NCBI GenBank assembly: GCA_024234935.1 | Contig: JACKNI010000002.1 | Coordinates: 186,001-250,000 of the forward strand | Source of the DNA: Chromatiales bacterium | GTDB lineage: Bacteria; Pseudomonadota; Gammaproteobacteria; Steroidobacterales; GCA-2729495 | Length of the DNA: 64,000 nt | Direction: 5' to 3' | Shown: positions 1-8,399 of the stretch, in pieces | Position numbering within the stretch: the stretch's first letter is position 1 | Layout: each line of letters opens with the position of its first letter | Program-made: the position numbers and the translations under genes | Notes under the pieces: generated by a model | Seen by the model: the letters and a program-made list of their open reading frames with translations, nothing else | Told to the model about the DNA's origin: nothing | Database searches by the model: none

Positions 1-2
1 TG

Positions 3-1832
3 GGCGTGTCGCTGGTCAACAGCGTGTTCCGTGGTGTGCAGGTGGACCTCACCGAGAACCGGCTCTATACCCTGTCGGAAGGTACCGGCAAGATCCTCGG
101 CAAGATCGCCGAACCGGTACACCTCTACCTGTTCTGGTCCGACAAGGCCACGGCCAACATTCCGGCACTCCGCACCTATGCCGGGCGCGTCCGCGAGATG
201 CTCGAGGCCTTTGCGGCCCGCTCGGACGGCAAACTGATCCTGCAGGTCATCGATCCGCTGCCGTTTTCGGAAGAGGAAGACCGGGCGAGCGGCTTCGGCC
301 TGCGCCCCATCAATGCCGGCAACAGCGCCGATCCGATCTATCTCGGCGTCGCCGGCACCAACAGCGTGGGCGACGACGACATCATCCCGTTTCTGGATCC
401 GGCCAAGGAGGCCTTCCTGGAATACGATCTGGCCAAGCTGGTTTACACGCTGGCCAACCCGAAGAAGCCGGTGATCGGCCTGCTGTCGGAGCTGCCACTG
501 ACGGCGGAATTCAACCCGATGGCACGGCAGGCCAGTCAGCCCTGGGTGATCGCCGAGCAGATGCGTCAGCTCTTCGATGTCCGGACACTCGACCCCGGCC
601 TGGAGGAGATCGCCGACGACATCAAGGTACTGATGATCGTCCACCCGAAGGACCTGTCGGATGCAACCCTGTATGCGATCGACCAGTTCGTCCTCAGGGG
701 CGGACGCGCCCTGTTCTTCGTCGACCCGTACTCGGAAGTCGATCGGGGTGATCCCGCTGATCCCTCCGGCGGCAGGCGCGCCTCGAATCTCAACCGGCTG
801 ACCGGCGCCTGGGGCATCCATATGGACGAGGCCCACGTCGTGGCCGATGACCGCTATGCGATGACCGTCGGCCTCGGTGCCGACAGTCGCCCGGTTCGCC
901 ACCTCGGTGTACTCGGCATCGAGCCGGCGGACATGTCGCCCGACGACATCATCACCGGCAGCCTCAATCTCATGACCTTTGCCTTCCCTGGCCACATCAC
1001 CCGCGACCAGGACGCACCGGCGACCATGCAACCGCTGGTCGAGTCCAGCGAACTCGCGGGGCTGATCCCTGTCGATCGGCTGGCGATCATGTCCGATCCT
1101 GAAATGCTGCGCGCGGATTTCAAGCCCACCGGCGAACGCTATGTGCTGGCGGCAAGGATCAGCGGCAAGGTGCCGAGTGCTTTCCCGGAAGGACTGCCGG
1201 CACCGCCCGGCAGTCCCCCTGCGGTGCCGGCAACACATCTGGCCGCTGCAACGGAACCGGTCAATGTCGTGCTGGTCGCCGACACCGACCTGCTTGCCGA
1301 CCAGCTCTGGGTACAAAGCCAGGACTTCTTCGGCCAGCGGGTACACACGGCATTTGCGAACAACGGTGATTTCGTCATCAACGCGCTCGACAACCTGCTC
1401 GGCAGCGGCGACCTGATCAGCATCCGCAGCCGCGCCACCTTCCAGCGGCCGTTCACGCGGGTCCAGGATCTGCGTCGTGAAGCCGAAGCGCGCTTCCGCA
1501 GTGCGGAGCAGCGGTTGCAGACCGAACTGCAGGAGACCGAGGCAAAGCTCAGTGAACTTCAGGCCAGCCGCGCCGATCAGGGCGCGCAGATCCTGTCGCC
1601 GGAGCAGGCGGCCGAGATCGAGCGTTTCCAGGCGCGACGACTGCAGCTGCGCAAGGAGCTGCGCCAGGTTCAACGCGGCCTGGATCGCGACATCGAGCGC
1701 CTGGGCAGCGTGCTGAAGATACTCAATATCACCGTGGTGCCGCTGTTCGTCACCGCTGCAGGGCTGCTGCTGGTGATGCTCCGGCGCCGGGCGCAGCGGC
1801 GCGCGCAGGATGCCGCCGGACACCAACGATGA
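3..1832 (+). CDS. GldG-like ABC-transporter auxiliary protein, 5' end outside window
   Basis: This is the mostly periplasmic auxiliary subunit of a GldA/GldF/GldG-type ABC system; in known loci an ATPase and a permease precede it, which here would lie left of the window. The frame is open at the window edge. The first start codon inside is a GTG at 6, but the DLTENRLYTLSEGT signature that normally follows the N-terminal membrane helix appears within 30 residues, so the anchor is probably cut off. The ABC_transp_aux fold fills about residues 50-400. A charged coiled coil (about 490-575) and one C-terminal membrane helix (about 577-597) with an Arg-rich tail follow. The stop overlaps the next start by four bases (ATGA). 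The transported substrate is unknown. Confidence 0.8.
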   Translation, partial: GVSLVNSVFRGVQVDLTENRLYTLSEGTGKILGKIAEPVHLYLFWSDKATANIPALRTYAGRVREMLEAFAARSDGKLILQVIDPLPFSEEEDRASGFGLRPINAGNSADPIYLGVAGTNSVGDDDIIPFLDPAKEAFLEYDLAKLVYTLANPKKPVIGLLSELPLTAEFNPMARQASQPWVIAEQMRQLFDVRTLDPGLEEIADDIKVLMIVHPKDLSDATLYAIDQFVLRGGRALFFVDPYSEVDRGDPADPSGGRRASNLNRLTGAWGIHMDEAHVVADDRYAMTVGLGADSRPVRHLGVLGIEPADMSPDDIITGSLNLMTFAFPGHITRDQDAPATMQPLVESSELAGLIPVDRLAIMSDPEMLRADFKPTGERYVLAARISGKVPSAFPEGLPAPPGSPPAVPATHLAAATEPVNVVLVADTDLLADQLWVQSQDFFGQRVHTAFANNGDFVINALDNLLGSGDLISIRSRATFQRPFTRVQDLRREAEARFRSAEQRLQTELQETEAKLSELQASRADQGAQILSPEQAAEIERFQARRLQLRKELRQVQRGLDRDIERLGSVLKILNITVVPLFVTAAGLLLVMLRRRAQRRAQDAAGHQR

Positions 1833-2875
1833 GTCGCCGCACCCTGATCCTGCTGCTCACCGCCCTGCTCGTGCTGGCGGTTCTTGCCCTGGTGGCCGGC
1901 CCGGGGAGCCACAGCGGCAGCGACGAGCAGCTGCTGTATCCGGACCTGAGAGCACAGCTGAACGATGTCAGGCAGATCGTCGTGCGCGGACCCGGCAATC
2001 AGCTCATCGCGACGCTCGAACGCCGCGAGACCGGCTGGATACTCGTTGAACGCGACTACCCCGCCGACGTGGGACGGATCCGCGAGACCCTGCTGGCGCT
2101 CGCCGAGGCGCGCATCGTCGAAGAGAAAACCTCGACGCCTGCCTTGTACGACCGCCTCGGCGTGGAGGATATTGCCCTGCCAGCAGCCCGCGGCGTGCAG
2201 CTTGAGATCAGTGGTACGCGGACGCCGGTGCAGATCATCATCGGCCAGACACAGGCCGGCGGCGACATGAGCTATGTGCGTCGTACCGGAGAGGCGCAAA
2301 GCTGGCTGGTCACCGGCAGCCTGAGACCCGGCAAGACCACCGGCGAGTGGCTGGATCGCCAGCTCGTCGATATTCCGGCAACGCGCATCCAGTCGCTGAC
2401 GATCACTCATCCGGGCGACGGTACCCTGCGACTGGAAAAGGCCGGACGAGATGCAGCGGATTTCACGGTGGCCGATATCCCGGCCGGCAGGGAACCCGGC
2501 TATCCGGGCATCGGCAACACGCTCGGCGCACTGCTGGCCGGCTTGCAGCTCGACGATGTGCATGGCCGCGAAGCGCTGGGCGCGGATCCCGGCAAGCCCG
2601 TGGTCGCCCGTTTTGCGTGCTTTGACGGCCTGATCGTCGAAGCCAGCGCCTGGCGTACGGCCGATGGCACGCGCTTCAGCTTCCTCGCCTCGACCGACCA
2701 GGCACAGGCCGAACGCCATGCGAGTCCCGATGCGCCAGGAATCGACGCCGTGCGCAAGGAAGCGGAAGCCATCAACGCACGGCTCGGCGGCTGGATCTAC
2801 ACGCTGCCCGGCTACAAGACCGAACAGTTCACCCGCCGTTTGCAGGATCTGCTCGCCCCGCCTGCCTCTCCGTAG
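1829..2875 (+). CDS. DUF4340 domain protein, partner of the GldG-like gene
   Basis: A 348-residue protein with one N-terminal membrane helix (about residues 4-24) and a large, presumably periplasmic domain of the DUF4340 type. DUF4340 genes commonly follow GldG-like genes, as here, where the start overlaps the preceding stop by four bases, implying translational coupling. It is probably a further periplasmic subunit of the same ABC system, but its molecular role is not known. Its last 25 codons plus stop are repeated about 3.1 kb downstream at 5889-5965, just before ilvA, which marks this gene as the left edge of an insertion. The copy here is full length and looks functional. Confidence 0.75.
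   Translation: MSRRTLILLLTALLVLAVLALVAGPGSHSGSDEQLLYPDLRAQLNDVRQIVVRGPGNQLIATLERRETGWILVERDYPADVGRIRETLLALAEARIVEEKTSTPALYDRLGVEDIALPAARGVQLEISGTRTPVQIIIGQTQAGGDMSYVRRTGEAQSWLVTGSLRPGKTTGEWLDRQLVDIPATRIQSLTITHPGDGTLRLEKAGRDAADFTVADIPAGREPGYPGIGNTLGALLAGLQLDDVHGREALGADPGKPVVARFACFDGLIVEASAWRTADGTRFSFLASTDQAQAERHASPDAPGIDAVRKEAEAINARLGGWIYTLPGYKTEQFTRRLQDLLAPPASP
2799..2875 (+). repeat. Left copy of a 77-base direct repeat (DUF4340 3' end)
   Basis: The stretch from 2799 to the stop at 2875 aligns without gaps to 5889-5965. The first 62 bases differ at three positions only (2826, 2840 and 2856), then similarity falls but both copies stay in frame and end in TAG at the same place. The differences shared with the copy's reading frame are largely silent, so both copies spent time as coding sequence. 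Confidence 0.85.
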
Positions 2876-2899
2876 TACAGATTTCCGGACCGGGCGATG

Positions 2900-3976
2900 C
2901 TACGGTGCTGCGGTAACCGACTGGCCCAATGAATACCAGGTCGCACGGGCCTTGCCGTGCTGGCGGACGTGCCCCGCTGACACCAGTTCCCGCAGCCGAA
3001 CCTTGAGCGTATTGCGATTTGCACCAGTAATTGCTTCGAGTTGTGCAATGGTCAGGCGCTCTTTTGCACGCAGGGCTTTGAGTACCTTGAGCGACAAGTC
3101 GGACAGTTCGGCCTCGCCCTCCTGGGCGGCGCGCTCACGATCCAGCCGCACCGCGAGGCTGTCTTTTTGTTTCTTGAGGCACCGCAGAAAGAAGCCAGTC
3201 CACGGCTCCCAGTCGGGCGCAGTGCCCCTGAGCGTCGCTTGGGTCCGTCGCAGCGCCTTGTAATAGAGGTCCTCGTTTTCCTCGATCACCCGCTCCAGCG
3301 ATGCATAAGGCACATAGACATAGCCCGCCCGCAGGAGCAGGAGTGTGGTGAGCACGCGGGAAAGCCGCCCGTTTCCATCTTGAAAAGGATGGATCGCGAG
3401 GAACGTCACGATGAAGACGGCGGCGACAAGAAGCGGATGCAACGCTTCTTCCTCGATTGCTTTTCGTGTCCAGGCGATGAGCTCCTCCATTTCGTGCGGG
3501 GTATCAAAAGGCGTCGCGGTTTCAAACACGATGCCAATCTCATGCCCGTCCGCGTCGAAAGCGACGACGTGATTGGGGAGGGTCTTGTAGGAACCGCGAT
3601 GGCGCTCGTCCTTGTCGCTGTGGCGTAGCAAGGTCTGGTGCAGCTGCCGGACGTGATTTTCGGTCAGGCGCAGATCGCCAAAGGCCTCAAACACGAGGTC
3701 CATCGCTTCGGCGTATCCAGCTACCTCTTGTTCGTCGCGCGTCTTGAAGGACTTGATCGCGATGTCCGGCAGCAACGCCTCGACCTGTGCATCGGAGAGC
3801 TTCGCCCCTTCGATACGCGTGCTTGATCCGACGCTTTCAATGGTCGCCACCTTCCGCAAGGCACTTAAACGGTCAGGCGAGAGCGTCCTGAGGGCTTCCC
3901 ATCGCCCCTTGAACTCATCGATTTCAGCGATGAGTTTGACGAGGTCGGGGCCTAATGTGAGCTTGGGTTCCCTCAT
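2900..3976 (-). CDS. Fic family protein with N-terminal inhibitory helix and C-terminal winged helix
   Basis: Fic enzymes usually transfer AMP from ATP to a hydroxyl side chain of a target protein. The catalytic loop HPFQDGNGR is complete at about residues 195-203, and an inhibitory-helix motif, S-T-R-I-E-G of the (S/T)xxxE(G/N) type, lies near residue 52, so this is a class II, self-inhibited enzyme. A winged-helix DNA-binding-like domain occupies about 294-350. I chose the ATG at 3976 (358 residues) because GGAGG lies 10 bases upstream; the frame remains open to 4039. No antitoxin-like gene is adjacent. It sits in the island between the two DUF4340 tails, and is likely acquired DNA. The target protein is unknown. 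Confidence 0.85.
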   Translation of the reverse strand: MREPKLTLGPDLVKLIAEIDEFKGRWEALRTLSPDRLSALRKVATIESVGSSTRIEGAKLSDAQVEALLPDIAIKSFKTRDEQEVAGYAEAMDLVFEAFGDLRLTENHVRQLHQTLLRHSDKDERHRGSYKTLPNHVVAFDADGHEIGIVFETATPFDTPHEMEELIAWTRKAIEEEALHPLLVAAVFIVTFLAIHPFQDGNGRLSRVLTTLLLLRAGYVYVPYASLERVIEENEDLYYKALRRTQATLRGTAPDWEPWTGFFLRCLKKQKDSLAVRLDRERAAQEGEAELSDLSLKVLKALRAKERLTIAQLEAITGANRNTLKVRLRELVSAGHVRQHGKARATWYSLGQSVTAAP

Positions 3977-4099
3977 GATCGGGTGGCCTCCATACCTGAT
4001 GCCGTACCCGATTACACCCAATAATAGCCGATTCTGCAAGTCAATTGAGCCGCTGCGCCCACGTCATCGCCCGATGCCGCTCGGCCGGGTTGCGCTCGC

Positions 4100-5560
4100 T
4101 CACTGACCGGGCACACGCGTATGCCAGTCGGTGCGACGCTGATACGCGTGTGCCAGCGCGAGGATCGTCGCATCGCCCTGCGCCGGCCCGCTGATCTGCA
4201 GTCCGATCGGTAGCCCCGACTTGCTGAAGCCGCAGTTCACGGACACGGTGGGCAGGCCGTAGATATTGAAGGGCGTCGTGTTGCGGGCCGACAGGGGCGG
4301 CCCGCGTGGTGCCGGCGCGTCGCTGCCGCCGCCCAGCCTGTCGGGCAAATTGGGCGTGGTGGGCGTGACAATGACGTCGACGTGATTGAACACCTTGCGC
4401 ACTGTCCGTCGCGACACCTCGAGACGCTGCTTTGCCCCCGCATAATCGGCGGCGCTGATCCGGCCGCCCATGTCGAACAGGGCGCGCGTGCCGGCGGAGA
4501 AGCCGTCGGGGGACGCCTTCAGGGCGTCCGAGAAGTACGCGTTGGCCTCGACAAACATCAGCGACAGCCGGGGGGCGTCCGGCAGATCGATGTCCTGCAC
4601 GCCAGCCGTCAGGTCGCGGAGGACGTCGATGGCGGCGGATACCGCGCTGCCGATCTCCGGGTCCAGATTCTCGAAGTACATGCGCCGTGGCAGGCCGAGT
4701 CGCAGCCGCTTCGTGTCCTGGGCCAGGGACTGCAGGTAGTCAGTTCGTGGTGAGTCGATGCTCGCCGGGTCTTCCGGGTCGAAGCCGGCAATCGCCTGCA
4801 ACAGCACGGCGGCATCGCCAGCGGTGCGGCACAGCGGGCCGACGTGGTCGAGTGACCAGGACAATGGAATCACGCCGCGGGCACTGACCAGGCCGTAGCT
4901 GGGCTTCAGGCCCACCAGGCCGCACCAGGCGGCCGGCTGTCGTATCGAGCCACCGGTGTCGGTGCCGATGGCGCCGTAACAAAGTCGTGCAGCGACGGCG
5001 GCGGCCGGGCCACCGGAGGATCCACCGGCAGTGTAGCCCGCCGCCCAAGGATTCTGCACGGCACCGAAGTAGCCGGTGTCGGACGTGACACCGTAGGCGC
5101 ACTCGTCCATGTTGAGTTTGCCGAGGACGACGGCGCCCGCTTCGTCCAGGCGACGGACCACCTCGGCATTGGTGGCGGGAACCCTGTCTGCGAAGGCCTT
5201 TGCAGCCGCCGTCGTCCTGACGCCGGCGGTATCGATATTGTCTTTCAGCGCCAGGGGAATGCCGTGCAGTGGTCCGCGCCAATGGCCGCGCGCGAGTTCG
5301 TTCTCCAGTTGACGCGCCTTCGCGAGAGCCTGCTCGGCCGTCACCGTGATGAATGCGTTCAGCCGGGGGTTCTCCGCTTCGATGCGTTCCAGGCAGGCGC
5401 GCGTGAGTTCAAGCGGTGAAACGCTAGCGTTGCGTAGCGCTGCGGCTGCCTGCTGGAGGGTCATGCCGGTGGCATCGGTTGTCGCGCGTGACGCCCTCTG
5501 CCCGCCGAGTAATGCCGCCGTAGCCAGGCTGGTTCCCATAAAGTCTCGTCGGGTGATCAT
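4100..5560 (-). CDS. Amidase-signature hydrolase with Tat signal
   Basis: A 486-residue amidase-signature enzyme related to GatA and other amide hydrolases. The Ser-cisSer-Lys triad is visible: Lys106 in LALKDNID, Ser181/182 in GGSSGG and nucleophile Ser205 in TDTGGSIRQPA. The N-terminus has a twin-arginine type signal (TRRDFMG followed by a hydrophobic stretch), so export in folded form is likely, unlike cytoplasmic GatA; no gatB or gatC is near. It points the same way as the Fic gene and lies in the same inserted island, directly beside the IS91-type remnant. The substrate cannot be read from sequence. Confidence 0.85.
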   Translation of the reverse strand: MITRRDFMGTSLATAALLGGQRASRATTDATGMTLQQAAAALRNASVSPLELTRACLERIEAENPRLNAFITVTAEQALAKARQLENELARGHWRGPLHGIPLALKDNIDTAGVRTTAAAKAFADRVPATNAEVVRRLDEAGAVVLGKLNMDECAYGVTSDTGYFGAVQNPWAAGYTAGGSSGGPAAAVAARLCYGAIGTDTGGSIRQPAAWCGLVGLKPSYGLVSARGVIPLSWSLDHVGPLCRTAGDAAVLLQAIAGFDPEDPASIDSPRTDYLQSLAQDTKRLRLGLPRRMYFENLDPEIGSAVSAAIDVLRDLTAGVQDIDLPDAPRLSLMFVEANAYFSDALKASPDGFSAGTRALFDMGGRISAADYAGAKQRLEVSRRTVRKVFNHVDVIVTPTTPNLPDRLGGGSDAPAPRGPPLSARNTTPFNIYGLPTVSVNCGFSKSGLPIGLQISGPAQGDATILALAHAYQRRTDWHTRVPGQ

Positions 5561-5599
5561 TGGATTAACCCCTGCACGCTGGCACTACGTTAACCTGCG

Positions 5600-5888
5600 G
5601 GTAAACTTTCGTACAGGTAATCCCGCTGCTCAACCAGCGCAGCCAGAGCCATGAGCACACGAAAGAAGACACGGCGTTTCTGCTTCCTCGCGCGGCCAGG
5701 CGCGCGAGGAAGTCCAGCGGCTCGAACATGACGTGGGTCGTGCCATCCCGGTATGGGATCTTGAGCGTGTAGCGCAACAGCCCCTGGGCAGTGAGCGCGA
5801 GCCGAGCAGCCTCGCCACGCGCAGGGCGGCATGGCCAGCCGCCTTTCTGCGCTCGGAGGCGTGAAAGGCGCTCGTTGAGGGAATCCGC
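5600..5888 (-). pseudogene. Remnant of an IS91-family transposase
   Basis: On the minus strand, about 5691-5820 encodes RLALTAQG followed by RYTLK, PYRDGTTHV and FEPLDFLARLAA, which is the conserved C-terminal block of IS91-type transposases (family knowledge). The match stops at LARLAA; the expected tail with the final Arg/Pro-rich segment is absent, and the frame runs into unrelated residues. Upstream codons do not show the Y2 catalytic region. The fragment therefore is a dead piece of a rolling-circle element, abutting the duplicated DUF4340 tail at about 5889. Bases 5591-5690 also encode a charged peptide in another frame that I do not recognise. Confidence 0.65.
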
Positions 5889-5965
5889 ACACGCTGCCCG
5901 GCTACAAGACCGAACAATTCACCCGCCGTTTGCAGGATTTGCTCGCTCCGGCCTCCTCCCCCTAG
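5889..5965 (+). pseudogene. Truncated second copy of the DUF4340 gene 3' end
   Basis: These 77 bases reproduce the end of the DUF4340 gene, reading TLPGYKTEQF then TRRLQDLLAPASSP and TAG. Upstream of 5889 the homology stops abruptly at the transposase remnant, so there is no start codon and no full gene. It is probably the original 3' end left beside ilvA after insertion, or the tail brought in with the incoming DNA. Confidence 0.85.
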
Positions 5966-5977
5966 TTAACATGCAGC

Positions 5978-6001
5978 CTGCAGTACAGGCCTGTGCTGCA
6001 G
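5978..6001. promoter_or_regulatory. 24-base near-perfect palindrome before ilvA
   Basis: The half CTGCAGTACAGG is followed without spacer by CCTGTGCTGCAG, its reverse complement except for one base. It lies 16 bases before the ilvA ATG, immediately before the GAGGG ribosome site. It could be an operator or a hairpin; nothing decides between these. Confidence 0.45.
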
Positions 6002-6017
6002 TAAAGAGGGCCGGCCC

Positions 6018-7535
6018 ATGGCGGAATATCTCGAAAGAATACTGAAAGCGCGTGTCTACGACGTTGCGATCGAGACGCCGCTCGATCCCGCGCCACGCCT
6101 GTCTGCCCGGCTCGCCAACGAGATCCTGCTCAAGCGCGAAGACCTGCAGCCGGTCTTTTCCTTCAAGCTGCGCGGCGCCTACAACAAGCTCGCACAACTC
6201 ACGCCGGCCGAGCGCGCTGCGGGCGTGATCTGCAGCTCGGCCGGCAATCACGGCCAGGGCGTGGCGCTGGCCGGCCGTACCATGGGCATCCGCGCCGTTA
6301 TCGTCATGCCGACCACCACACCGACGATCAAGAGCGAGGCTGTGCGTGCGCTGGGCGGCGAAGTCGTGCTGCACGGGATCACCTATGACGATGCCTACGC
6401 GCGGGCCCGGGAGCTTGTCGCAGCCGAAGGGCTGACTTTCGTCCATCCCTTCGATGACCCGGATGTGATCGCCGGCCAGGGCACGATCGGCATGGAGATC
6501 CTGCGGCAGCATCAGGGCTCCATCGATGCGATATTCGTACCCGCCGGCGGCGGCGGGCTGATCAGCGGCATCGCGCTGTATGTGAAGGCACTGTATCCGT
6601 CCATCCGGATCATCGGCGTCGAGCCGGAAGAATCCCCGACCTTGCACGCAGCGCTGCAGACCGGCCATCCGGTTACGCTGGAAAGCGTGGGCATCTTCGT
6701 CGACGGCGTGGCCGTCCGCCGTGTCGGCGACGAGACCTTCCGCATCTGCCGGGAACTCGTCGACGAGGTGATTCTGGTCAGCAATGACGAGGTCTGTGCC
6801 GCGATCCGCGATGTCTTCGAAGACACGCGTGCGATCATGGAACCGGCCGGTGCGCTCGCCGTAGCCGGCATCAAGCGCTGGCTGGGGGCCAATCCGGGCG
6901 CCGGCCGGACCTTCGTCGCGATCAACAGCGGCGCGAACGTGAATTTCGACCGCTTGCGCTACATCGCCGAACGGGCCGGTATCGGCGAGCACCGCGAAGC
7001 ACTGCTGGCGGTCGAAATCCCGGAGCGCGCCGGCAGCTTCCGCAATTTCTGTGAAACCATCGGCAGCCGCTACATCACCGAATTCAATTACCGCTACGCC
7101 GACAAGGCGCGCGCGCATATTTTTGTCGGCGTGGCACTGACTGGCGGGCTCGCAGAGCGGGCGCAGATCATCGCCAGCCTCGAGGAGCGCGGCTATCCGG
7201 TCGTCGATCTCAGCGACGACGAGCTGGCCAAGATGCACGTACGCCACATGGTCGGCGGACTCGCGCCCGGTCTGCGCGACGAGCGGCTCTACCACTTTGT
7301 GTTTCCGGAGCGGCCGGGCGCGCTGCTCGGCTTCCTGAAAGCGCTCGGCAATCGCTGGAACATCAGCCTGTTCCACTACACGAATCCCGGCTCGGATTTT
7401 GGCCGTGTGCTGGCCGGTATCCAGGTGCCCGATGCGGAACTGGAGGACTTCCGGACTCACCTGCGCGCCACCAGCTACGAGTTCCGGGAAGAGACCGCCA
7501 ATCCGATCTACCGGATGTTCCTGGCCGGCGACTGA
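6018..7535 (+). CDS. ilvA: Threonine ammonia-lyase, biosynthetic
   Basis: Converts threonine to 2-oxobutanoate and ammonia, the first step of isoleucine synthesis. The PLP lysine is Lys50 in PVFSFKLRGAYN, followed by the SSAGNHGQG substrate loop (about 77-85) and a GGGGL phosphate-binding loop (about 176-180). At 505 residues it has the full length of the biosynthetic enzyme, with the C-terminal third (about 325-505) forming the two ACT-like regulatory domains through which isoleucine inhibits and valine activates the E. coli enzyme. The ATG at 6018 has GAGGG about 8 bases upstream. It runs towards potI, and the two stops are about 20 bases apart. Confidence 0.95.
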   Translation: MAEYLERILKARVYDVAIETPLDPAPRLSARLANEILLKREDLQPVFSFKLRGAYNKLAQLTPAERAAGVICSSAGNHGQGVALAGRTMGIRAVIVMPTTTPTIKSEAVRALGGEVVLHGITYDDAYARARELVAAEGLTFVHPFDDPDVIAGQGTIGMEILRQHQGSIDAIFVPAGGGGLISGIALYVKALYPSIRIIGVEPEESPTLHAALQTGHPVTLESVGIFVDGVAVRRVGDETFRICRELVDEVILVSNDEVCAAIRDVFEDTRAIMEPAGALAVAGIKRWLGANPGAGRTFVAINSGANVNFDRLRYIAERAGIGEHREALLAVEIPERAGSFRNFCETIGSRYITEFNYRYADKARAHIFVGVALTGGLAERAQIIASLEERGYPVVDLSDDELAKMHVRHMVGGLAPGLRDERLYHFVFPERPGALLGFLKALGNRWNISLFHYTNPGSDFGRVLAGIQVPDAELEDFRTHLRATSYEFREETANPIYRMFLAGD

Positions 7536-7556
7536 GCCGGCATCAGCGGGTCCGCG

Positions 7557-8399
7557 TCACAGATCAGACGCAGCCAGCTGACTCTCACGCGCGCGCCTCT
7601 TTTCCAGCCGGTGCATCCACAGACTGCCGCCGACCACGCCCATCGCCACGAAGAGCACCAGAATGGTGGCCAGTGCGTTGACGTCCGGGCTCACCCCGAG
7701 CCGCATCTTGGAGAAGATCACCATCGGCAGCGTGCTGGAGCCAGGACCGGCCACGAACTGCGAAATCACCAGGTCATCCCAGGAAAGGGTGAACGACAGC
7801 AGCCAGCCCGAAGCGATGGCCGGCAGGATCAGCGGCAAGGTGATGCGAAAGAACACCTTTGCCGGCCGCGCACCCAGATCCATTGCTGCCTCTTCCAGCG
7901 AATCGTCGAAACCGGCGAGCTGCGATTGCACGATCACCGTCACATAGGCCATCGCGAAAGTCACATGGGCGATGGTGATGGTCAGCACCCCGCGCCCCTT
8001 CGGCCAGCCGAGCAGTTGCTCCATCGAGATGAAGAGCAGCAGCATGGACAGGCCGGTGATCACTTCCGGCATGACCAGCGGCGCGGTAGTCATGCCCGAC
8101 AGCAGGGTCCGCCCCTTGAACGGCCCGAAACGCGCGAGCACCAGTCCGGCCAGCGTGCCCAGCACCACGGCGATGCTTGCCGTCATCGCGGCAATCCTGA
8201 TCGACAACCAGGCGGCACCGAGGATCTGCTCATTGCTGAACAGCTCGTAGTACCACTTGAGCGTCGGCGAATTCTGCGCATCCCAGACCGTGACCAGCCT
8301 GGAATTGTTGAAGGAAAAAACCACCATCGAGAGGATCGGTATGTAAAGGAAGGCAAAGCCGATCAGCAGCGCCGAAGTGGACACCACACGGCTGCGCAT
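7557..8399 (-). CDS. potI: Putrescine ABC transporter, permease
   Basis: The second membrane subunit of a PotFGHI-type putrescine importer, 280 residues with about six membrane helices. The EAA loop that docks onto the ATPase is visible as EEAAMDLGARPAKVFFRITLP. Its start overlaps the last base of the potH stop (TGATG), and it is the last gene of the leftward potF-potG-potH-potI operon. PotC-like permeases of spermidine systems are the alternative, but a PotF-like binding protein leads this operon and a putrescine catabolic operon lies further right at 34-39 kb. Confidence 0.9.
   Translation of the reverse strand: MRSRVVSTSALLIGFAFLYIPILSMVVFSFNNSRLVTVWDAQNSPTLKWYYELFSNEQILGAAWLSIRIAAMTASIAVVLGTLAGLVLARFGPFKGRTLLSGMTTAPLVMPEVITGLSMLLLFISMEQLLGWPKGRGVLTITIAHVTFAMAYVTVIVQSQLAGFDDSLEEAAMDLGARPAKVFFRITLPLILPAIASGWLLSFTLSWDDLVISQFVAGPGSSTLPMVIFSKMRLGVSPDVNALATILVLFVAMGVVGGSLWMHRLEKRRARESQLAASDL

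Noticed and set aside
5919..7460. A 513-codon open frame on the strand opposite ilvA
   Set aside because: It is the mirror of a gene with clear PLP and ACT motifs; its translation is compositionally odd and has no domain. Such shadows are expected at this GC content.
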